DNA from: Saccoglossus kowalevskii
Lineage: Eukaryota > Hemichordata > Enteropneusta > Harrimaniidae
Assembly (NCBI RefSeq): GCF_000003605.2
Contig: NW_003155017.1
Coordinates: 1 to 59,786, forward strand
DNA: 59,786 nucleotides
Direction: 5' to 3'
Positions 52,081 through 59,786 of the stretch are shown here, one piece after another. A model generated the notes under the pieces. It was not told the DNA's origin. It saw only the letters and a program-made list of their open reading frames with translations, and did no database searches. A program made the translations under genes and the position numbers. Position 1 is the first letter of the stretch. Each line of letters begins with the position of its first letter.

Positions 52081-55000
52081 ATATGAAACACAAGTTTTGT
52101 TTTAGCCTTAGTGACCACCACAGTGGATATCAAGATCAGAAACACAAGTTTTGTTTTAGGCCTTAGTGACCACCACAGTGGATATCAAGATACGAAACAC
52201 GAGTTTTGTTTTAGGCCTTAGTGACCACCACAGTGGATATCAAGATAAGAAACACAAGTTTTGTTTTAGGCCTTAGTGACCACCACAGTGGATATGAAGA
52301 TAAGAAACACAAGTTTTATTTTAGGCCTTAGTGACCACCACAGTAGATATCAAGATAAGAAACACAAGTTTTATTTTAGGTCTTAGTGATCACCACAGTG
52401 GATATCAAGATAAGAAACACAAATTTTGTTTTAGGTCTTAGTGACCACCACAGTGGATATCATGATAAGAAACACAAGTTTTGTTTTAGGCCTTAGTGAT
52501 CACCACAGTGGATATCAAGATAAGAAACACAAATTTTGTTTTAGGTCTTAGTGACCACCACAGTGGATATCAAGATAAGAAACACAAGTTTTATTTTAGA
52601 CCTTAGTGACCACCACAGTGGATATCAAGATAAGAAACACAAGTTTTATTTTAGGTCTTAGTGACCACCACAGTGGATATCAAGATATGAAACACAAGTT
52701 TTATTTTAGGTCTTAGTGACCACCACAGTGGATATCAAGATATGAAACACAAGTTTTGTTTTAGGCCTTAGTGACCACCACAGTGGATATCAAGATACGA
52801 AACACGAGTTTTGTTTTAGGCCTTAGTGACCACCACAGTGGATATCAAGATGGGAAACACAAGTTTTGTTTTAGGCCTTAGTGACCACCACAGTGGATAT
52901 CAAGATAAGAAACACAAGTTTTATTTTAGACCTTAGTGACCACCACAGTGGATATCAAGATAAGAAACACAAGTTTTATTTTAGGTCTTAGTGACCACCA
53001 CAGTGGATATCAAGATAAGAAACACAATTTTTGTTTTAGGCCTTAGTGACCACCACAGTGGATATCAAGATAAGAAACACAAGTTTTATTTTAGACCTTA
53101 GTGACCACCACAGTGGATATCAAGATAAGAAACACAAGTTTTATTTTAGGTCTTAGTGACCACCACAGTGGATATCAAGATATGAAACACAAGTTTTATT
53201 TTAGGTCTTAGTGACCACCACAGTGGATATCAAGATATGAAACACAAGTTTTGTTTTAGGCCTTAGTGACCACCACAGTGGATATCAAGATACGAAACAC
53301 GAGTTTTGTTTTAGGCCTTAGTGACCACCACAGTGGATATCAAGATGGGAAACACAAGTTTTGTTTTAGGCCTTAGTGACCACCACAGTGGATATCAAGA
53401 TAAGAAACACAAGTTTTATTTTAGGTCTTAGTGACCACCACAGCGGATATCAAGATATGAAACACAAGTTTTATTTTAGGTCTTAGTGACCACCACAGTG
53501 GATATCAAGATAAGAAACACAAGTTTTGTTTTAGGCCTTAGTGACCACCACAGTGGATATCAAGATAAGAAACACAAGTTTTGTTTTAGGTCTTAGTGAC
53601 CTCCACAGTGGATATCAAGATAAGAAACACAAGTTTTGTTTTAGGCCTTAGTGACCTCCACAGTGGATATCAAGATCAGAAACACAAGTTTTATTTTAGG
53701 TCTTAGTGACCACCACAGTGGATATCAAGATATGAAACACTAGTTTTATTTTAGGTCTTAGTGACCACCACAGTGGATATCAAGATAAGAAACACAAGTT
53801 TTGTTTTAGGTCTTAGTGACCTCCACAGTGGATATCAAGATAAGAAACACAAGTTTTGTTTTAGGCCTTAGTGACCACCACAGTGGATATCAAGATCAGA
53901 AACACAAGTTTTGTTTTAGGCCTTAGTGACCTCCACAGTGGATATCAAGATAAGAAACACAAGTTTTGTTTTAGGCATTAGTGATCACCACAGTGGATAT
54001 CAAGATAAGAAACACAAGTATTGTTTTAGGTCTTAGTGACCTCCACAGTGGATATCAAGATAAGAAACACAAGTTTTGTTTTAGGCTTCAGTGAGCACCA
54101 CAGTGGATATCAAGATAAGAAACACAAGTTTTATTTTAGGTCTTAGTGACCACCACAGTGGATATCAAGATAAGAAACACAAGTTTTGTTTTAGGCCTTA
54201 GTGACTACCACAGTGGATATCAAGATGGGAAACACAAGTTTTGTTTTAGGCCTTAGTGACCACCACAGTGGATATCAAGATAAGAAACACAAGTTTTATT
54301 TTAGGTCTTAGTGACCACCACAGTGGATATCAAGATATGAAACACAAGTTTTATTTTAGGTCTTAGTGACCACCACAGTGGATATCAAGATAAGAAACAC
54401 AAGTTTTGTTTTAGGCCTTAGTGACCACCACAGTGGATATCAAGATAAGAAACACAAGTTTTGTTTTAGGCCTTAGTTACCACCACAGTGGATATCAAGA
54501 TAAGAAACACAAGTTTTGTTTTAGGTCTTAGTGACCTCCACAGTGGATATCAAGATCAGAAACACAAGTTTTGTTTTAGGCCTTAGTGACCTCCACAGTG
54601 GATATCAAGATAAGAAACACAAGTTTTGTTTTAAGCCTTAGTGATCACCACAGTGGATATCAAGATAAGAAACACAAGTTTTGTTTTAGGCCTTAGTGAC
54701 CACCACAGTGGATATCAAGATAAGAAACACAAGTTTTGTTTTAGGCCTTAGTGACCACCACAGTGGATATCAAGATAAGAAACACAAGTTTTGTTTTAGG
54801 TCTTAGTGACCTCCACAGTGGATATCAAGATAAGAAACACAAGTTTTGTTTTAGGCCTTAGTGACCTCCACAGTGGATATCAAGATCAGAAACACAAGTT
54901 TTGTTTTAGGCCTTAGTGACCTCCACAGTGGATATCAAGATAAGAAACACAAGTTTTGTTTTAGGCATTAGTGATCACCACAGTGGATATCAAGATAAGA

Positions 55001-56270
55001 AACACAAATATTGTTTTAGGTCTTAGTGACCTCCACAGTGGATATCAAGATAAGAAACACAAGTTTTGTTTTAGGCTTCAGTGACCACCACAGTGGATAT
55101 CAAGATAAGAAACACAGTTTTGTTTAGGCCTTAGTGACCACCACAGTGGATATCAAGATACGAAACACGAGTTTGTTTTAGCCTTAGTGACCACCACAGT
55201 GGATATCAAGATAAGAAACACAAGTTTTGTTTTAGGCCTTAGTGACTACCACAGTGGATATCAAGATAAGAAACACAAGTTTTATTTTAGACCTTAGTGA
55301 CCACCACAGTGGATATCAAGATAAGAAACACAAGTTTTGTTTTAGGCCTTAGTGACCACCACAGTGGATATCAAGATATGAAACACAAGTTTTGTTTTAG
55401 GCCTTAGTGACCACCACAGTGGATATCAAGATACGAAACACGAGTTTTGTTTTAGGTCTTAGTGACCACCACAGTGGATATCAAGATATGAAACACAAGT
55501 TTTGTTTTAGGCCTTAGTGACCACCACAGTGGATATCAAGATAAGAAACACAAGTTTTGTTTTAGGCCTTAGTGACCACCACAGTGGATATCAAGATAAG
55601 AAACACAAGTTTTGTTTTAGGTCTTAGTGACCTCCACAGTGGATATCAAGATAAGAAACACAAGTTTTGTTTTAGGCCTTAGTGACCTCCACAGTGGATA
55701 TCAAGATCAGAAACACAAGTTTTGTTTTAGGCCTTAGTGACCTCCACAGTGGATATCAAGATAAGAAACACAAGTTTTGTTTTAGGCCTTAGTGACCTCC
55801 ACAGTGGATATCAAGATAAGAAACACAAGTTTTGTTTTAAGCCTTAGTGATCACCACAGTGGATATCAAGATAAGAAACACAAGTTTTGTTTTAGGCCTT
55901 AGTGACCACCACAGTGGATATCAAGATAAGAAACACAAGTTTTGTTTTAGGCCTTAGTGACCACCACAGTGGATATCAAGATAAGAAACACAAGTTTTGT
56001 TTTAGGTCTTAGTGACCTCCACAGTGGATATCAAGATAAGAAACACAAGTTTTGTTTTAGGCCTTAGTGACCTCCACAGTGGATATCAAGATCAGAAACA
56101 CAAGTTTTGTTTTAGGACTTAGTGACCTCCACAGTGGATATCAAGATAAGAAACACAAGTTTTGTTTTAGGCATTAGTGATCACCACAGTGGATATCAAG
56201 ATAAGAAACACAAGTATTGTTTTAGTCTTAGTGACCTCCACAGTGGATATCAAGATATGAAACACAAGTT
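52080..56270 (+). repeat. Mixed then CCTCC-rich satellite, with a cluster of deletions near 55.1 kb
   Basis: GATATGAAG, CAGTAGATATC and ATCATGATAAG units (52,288-52,470) begin a copy of the 32.6-34 kb segment, including CACAATTTTTG (53,025; 34,001 in the partner) and CACTAGTT (53,738). From 53,560 the CCTCC class dominates and the left-end module returns. Bases are lost at about 55,096 (two), 55,172 (two) and 56,223 (one). Confidence 0.77.
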
Positions 56271-57300
56271 TTATTTTAGGCCTTAGTGACCACCACAGTG
56301 GATATCAAGATATGAAACACAAGTTTTATTTTAGGTCTTAGTGACCACCACAGTGGATATCAAGATAAGAAACACAAGTTTTGTTTTAGGCCTTAGTGAC
56401 CACCACAGTGGATATCAAGATAAGAAACACAAGTTTTATTTTAGGCCTTAGTGACCACCACAGTGGATATCAAGATAAGAAACACAAGTTTTGTTTTAGG
56501 TCTTAGTGACCACCACAGTGGATATCAAGATATGAAACACAAGTTTTATTTTAGGCCTTAGTGACCACCACAGTGGATATCAAGATAAGAAACACAAGTT
56601 TTATTTTAGGTCTTAGTGACCACCACAGTGGATATCAAGATAAGAAACACAAGTTTTATTTTAGGCCTTAGTGACCACCACAGTGGATATCAAGATAAGA
56701 AACACAAGTTTTATTTTAGGCCTTAGTGACCACCACAGTGGATATCAAGATATGGAACACAAGTTTTATTTTAGGCCTTAGTGACCACCACAGTGGATAT
56801 CAAGATAAGAAACACAAGTTTTATTTTAGGTCTTAGTGACCACCACAGTGGATATCAAGATATGAAACACAAGTTTTATTTTAGGTCTTAGTGACCACCA
56901 CAGTGGATATCAAGATATGGAACACAGGTTTTATTTTAGGCCTTAGTGACCACCACAGTGGATATCAAGATAAGAAACACAAGTTTTATTTTAGGCCTTA
57001 GTGACCACCACAGTGGATATCAAGATATGAAACACAAGTTTTATTTTAGGTCTTAGTGACCACCACAGTGGATATCAAGATATGAAACACAAGTTTTATT
57101 TTAGGCCTTAGTGACCACCACAGTGGATATCAAGATATGAAACACAAGTTTTGTTTTAGGCCTTAGTGACCTCCACAGTGGATATCAAGATAAGAAACAC
57201 AAGTTTTATTTTAGGTCTTAGTGACCACCACAGTGGATATCAAGATATGGAACACAAGTTTTGTTTTAGGTCTTAGTGACCACCACAGTGGATATCAAGA
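56270..57300 (+). repeat. ATTTT-class satellite domain
   Basis: GTTTTATTTT runs with TATGA and TATGGAAC units match 47.1-48.3 kb, with the shared GAACACAGGT change at 56,920. The copy here lacks a few units found in the 47 kb copy (for example the TGGGA/CACGAG unit), so it has been shortened or the other lengthened. Confidence 0.78.
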
Positions 57301-58860
57301 TAAGAAACACAAGTTTTGTTTTAGGCCTTAGTGATCACCACAGTGGATATCAAGATAAGAAACACAAGTTTTGTTTTAGGCCTCAGTGACCACCACAGTG
57401 GATATCAAGATAAGAAACACAAGTTTTATTTTAGGTCTTAGTGACCACCACAGTGGATATCAAGATAAGAAACACAAGTTTTGTTTTGGGCCTTAGTAAC
57501 CACCACAGTGGATATCAAGATATGAAACACAAGTTTTGTTTTAGGCCTTAGTGACCACCACAGTGGATATCAAGATATGAAACACAAGTTTTGTTTTAGG
57601 CCTTATTGACCACCACAGTGGATATCAAGATACGAAACACGAGTTTTGTTTTAGGCCTTAGTGACCACCACAGTGGACATCAAGATAAGAAACACAAGTT
57701 TTATTTTAGGCCTTAGTGACCACCACAGTGGATATCAAGATACGAAACACGAGTTTTGTTTTAGGCCTTAGTGACCACCACAGTGGATATCAAGATGGGA
57801 AACACAAGTTTTGTTTTAGGCCTTAGTGACCACCACAGTGGATATCAAGATAAGAAACACAAGTTTTGTTTTATGCCTTAGTGACCACCACAGTGGATAT
57901 CAAGATAAGAAACACAAGTTTTGTTTTAGGCCTTAGTGATCACCACAGTGGATATCAAGATAAGAAACACAAGTTTTGTTTTGGGCCTTAGTAACCACCA
58001 CAGTGGATATCAAGATATGAAACACAAGTTTTGTTTTAGGCCTTAGTGACCACCACAGTGGATATCAAGATATGAAACACAAGTTTTGTTTTAGGCCTTA
58101 TTGACCACCACAGTGGATATCAAGATACGAAACACGAGTTTTGTTTTAGGCCTTAGTGACCACCACAGTGGACATCAAGATAAGAAACACAAGTTTTATT
58201 TTAGGCCTTAGTGACCACCACAGTGGATATCAAGATAAGAAACACAAGTTTTGTTTTAGGCCTTAGTGACCACCACAGTGGACATCAAGATAAGAAACAC
58301 AAGTTTTGTTTTAGGCCTTAGTGACCACCACAGTGGATATCAGGAAAAGAACCACAAGTTTTATTTTAGGCCTTAGTGACCACCACAGTGGATATCAAGA
58401 TAAGAAACACAAGTTTTGTTTTAGGCCTTAGTGACCACCACAGTGGATATCAAGATAAGAAACACAAGATTTGTTTTAGGCCTTAGCGATCACCACAGTG
58501 GATATCAAGATAAGAAACACAAATTTTGTTTTAGGTCTTAGTGACCACCACAGTGGATATCAAGATAAGAAACACAAGTTTTATTTTAGACCTTAGTGAC
58601 CACCACAGTGGATATCAAGATAAGAAACACAAGTTTTATTTTAGGTCTTAGTGACCACCACAGTGGATATCAAGATATGAAACACAAGTTTTATTTTAGG
58701 TCTTAGTGACCACCACAGTGGATATCAAGATATGAAACACAAGTTTTGTTTTAGGCCTTAGTGACCACCACAGTGGATATCAAGCTACGAAACACGAGTT
58801 TTGTTTTAGGCCTTAGTGACCACCACAGTGGATATCAAGATGGGAAACACAAGTTTTGTT
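57300..58860 (+). repeat. TTATTGACC module domain; 58,210-58,860 copies 38,090-38,740
   Basis: Three rare changes appear in the same order as near 38.2-38.7 kb: ATCAGGAAAAG (58,339), CAAGATTTG (near 58,466) and CAAGCTACGA (near 58,781). The constant offset of 20,124 bp over this stretch marks a segmental copy of about 650 bp or more. Upstream similarity weakens, because the 38.05 kb unit has ATCATGATAAG where the 58.17 kb unit has ATCAAGATAAG. The earlier part resembles 27.2-27.8 kb. Confidence 0.82.
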
Positions 58861-59786
58861 TTAGGCCTTAGTGACCACCACAGTTTATATCAAGATAAGA
58901 AACACAAGTTTTATTTTAGGTCTTAGTGACCACCACAGTGGATATCAAGATATGAAACACAAGTTTTATTTTAGGCCTTAGTGACCACCACAGTGGATAT
59001 CAAGATAAGAACACAAGTTTTGTTTTAGGCCTTAGTGACCACCACAGTGGATATCAAGATATGAAACACAAGTTTTATTTTAGGTCTTAGTGACCACCAC
59101 AGTGGATATCAAGATAAGAAACACAAGTTTTGTTTTAGGCCTTAGTGACCACCACAGTGGATATCAAGATGGGAAACACGAGTTTTGTTTTAGGCCTTAG
59201 TGACCACCACAGTGGATATCAAGATAAGAAACACAAGTTTTATTTTAGGTCTTAGTGACCACCACAGTGGATATCAAGATATGAAACACAAGTTTTATTT
59301 TAGGCCTTAGTGACCACCGCAGTGGATATCAAGATATGAAACACAAGTTTTGTTTTAGGCCTTAGTGACCTCCACAGTGGATATCAAGATAAGAAACACA
59401 AGTTTTATTTTAGGTCTTAGTGACCACCACAGTGGATATCAAGATATGGAACACAAGTTTTGTTTTAGGTCTTAGTGACCACCACAGTGGATATCAAGAT
59501 ATGAAACACAAGTTTTATTTTAGGCCTTAGTGACCACCACAGTGGATATCAAGATATGAAACACAAGTTTTATTTTAGGTCTTAGTGACCACCACAGTGG
59601 ATATCAAGATAAGAAACACAAGTTTTGTTTTAGGCCTTAGTGACCACCACAGTGGATATCAAGATTAGAAGCACAAGTTTTGTTGTAGACCTTAGTGACC
59701 ACCACAGTGGATATCAAGATAAGAAACACAAGTTTTGTTTTAGGCCTTAGTGATCACGACAGTGGATATCAAGATAAGAAACACAA
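58860..59786 (+). repeat. Right-edge satellite, including copy of the 8,840 module
   Basis: It opens with CAGTTTATATC near 58,881, a private loss of the GATATC site, and has one lost base near 59,008. From 59,144 it reproduces the 8,840-9,468 block at an offset of 50,304 bp. The array is still in phase at the last base, so the window ends inside it. Confidence 0.85.

Larger units (their letters stand above)
532..59786 (+). repeat. 55-bp satellite tandem array, about 1,077 units, continues past the right edge
   Basis: AGTGACC recurs every 55 bp from 533 to 59754. Landmarks within the unit are CCACAGTGG (9-17, CCAC/GTGG arms around one A), GATATC (17-22), AGATAAG (24-30), AAACACAA (31-38), TTTTGTTT (40-47, nearly complementary to 31-38) and AGGCCT (49-54). 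Most units differ from the consensus at only zero to four positions. All units read are head to tail, with no inverted unit and no embedded foreign sequence. I noted about 40 units that are not 55 bp; their net length change of about -17 to -19 bp explains the phase at the right end. The plus strand carries TAG-TGA across each unit boundary (55-5), and 55 is not a multiple of 3, so the array is not coding. A centromeric or heterochromatic location is plausible but not shown by the sequence. Confidence 0.98.

Noticed and set aside
532-59786. CRISPR array
   Set aside because: The repeats are directly contiguous with no unique spacers, the whole 55 bp is conserved, and the neighbouring gene is a eukaryotic-type LINE reverse transcriptase.
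532-59786. Telomeric repeat, because TTAGGC (the nematode telomere motif) appears in each unit
   Set aside because: It occurs once per 55 bp at a fixed place and is never in tandem. GGTC, GACC and AAGCC units lack it.
532-59786. CENP-B box
   Set aside because: No part of the monomer resembles the TTCG...CGGG core. Only short dyads are present, so centromere identity is left open.
532-59786. Gene for a large repetitive protein
   Set aside because: The unit length is not a multiple of three, the plus strand has stops at every third unit boundary, and the minus strand has TAA in CCTAAAAC and CACTAAGG. No long frame survives.
532-59786. tRNA, rRNA or polymerase III gene inside the unit
   Set aside because: There are no A-box or B-box motifs, no cloverleaf-like pairing and no rRNA-like sequence. 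The only pairing is the short 31-38/40-47 arm, whose one-base loop cannot close as a perfect hairpin.
532-59786. Inverted or palindromic organisation of monomers
   Set aside because: Reading through the array I found only the plus orientation, with no reverse-complement unit cores (for example CCACTGTGG).

Overview
This window is almost entirely one eukaryotic satellite DNA array. From base 532 to the right edge (about 59.25 kb) it is a head-to-tail tandem repeat of a 55-bp monomer. I estimate about 1,077 units from the phase of the first and last full units and a hand tally of length variants. The monomer is AT-rich (21 G/C of 55 in the consensus) and its consensus has no CpG. Every unit I read is in the same orientation. 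The array runs off the right edge, so its true length is unknown.

The first 531 bases are different. On the minus strand they hold an open reading frame for the C-terminal half of a reverse transcriptase from a non-LTR retrotransposon (LINE), with FNIFINDLP, YADD, NYLGL and RPILTYGSDVWG motifs. It runs off the left edge. Its N-terminal side stops abruptly where the satellite begins. That is what a 5'-truncated LINE inserted in minus orientation into the array would look like, although a true array boundary is also possible. I see no other gene, RNA gene, CRISPR array or operon-like arrangement.

The organism is a eukaryote, most likely a metazoan and plausibly an invertebrate. This rests on the LINE reverse transcriptase and the large satellite. 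The species cannot be named from this sequence.

The array is structured. About ten recurrent substitutions define monomer classes, and these are arranged in irregular higher-order repeats. Private mutations allow segment copies to be paired: 8 units (440 bp), 17 units (935 bp), 19 units (1,045 bp), 21 units (1,155 bp), 32 units (1,761 bp), 71 then 67 units (3,905 then 3,685 bp), and long-range pairs about 9.2, 12, 13.4, 20.1 and 50.3 kb apart. Domains rich in a 'CCTCC' class (0.5-6, 15.8-17.4, 24.8-26.3, 51.3-52.1, 53.6-56.3 kb) alternate with domains rich in an 'ATTTT' class (8-9.4, 28-31.2, 42.5-44.1, 46.9-48.4, 56.3-57.3, 58.9-59.6 kb). This pattern fits repeated unequal exchange or segmental amplification inside the array.

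Unit coordinates: position 1 of the monomer is the A of AGTGACC and position 55 is the last T of GGCCTT. Main variable sites are 6 (C>T), 8 (A>T, the CCTCC class), 28-29 (AA > AT, AC, GG, CA, TA), 37 (A>G), 39 (G>A), 44 (G>A, the ATTTT class) and 50-52 (GGC > GGT, GAC, AGC).
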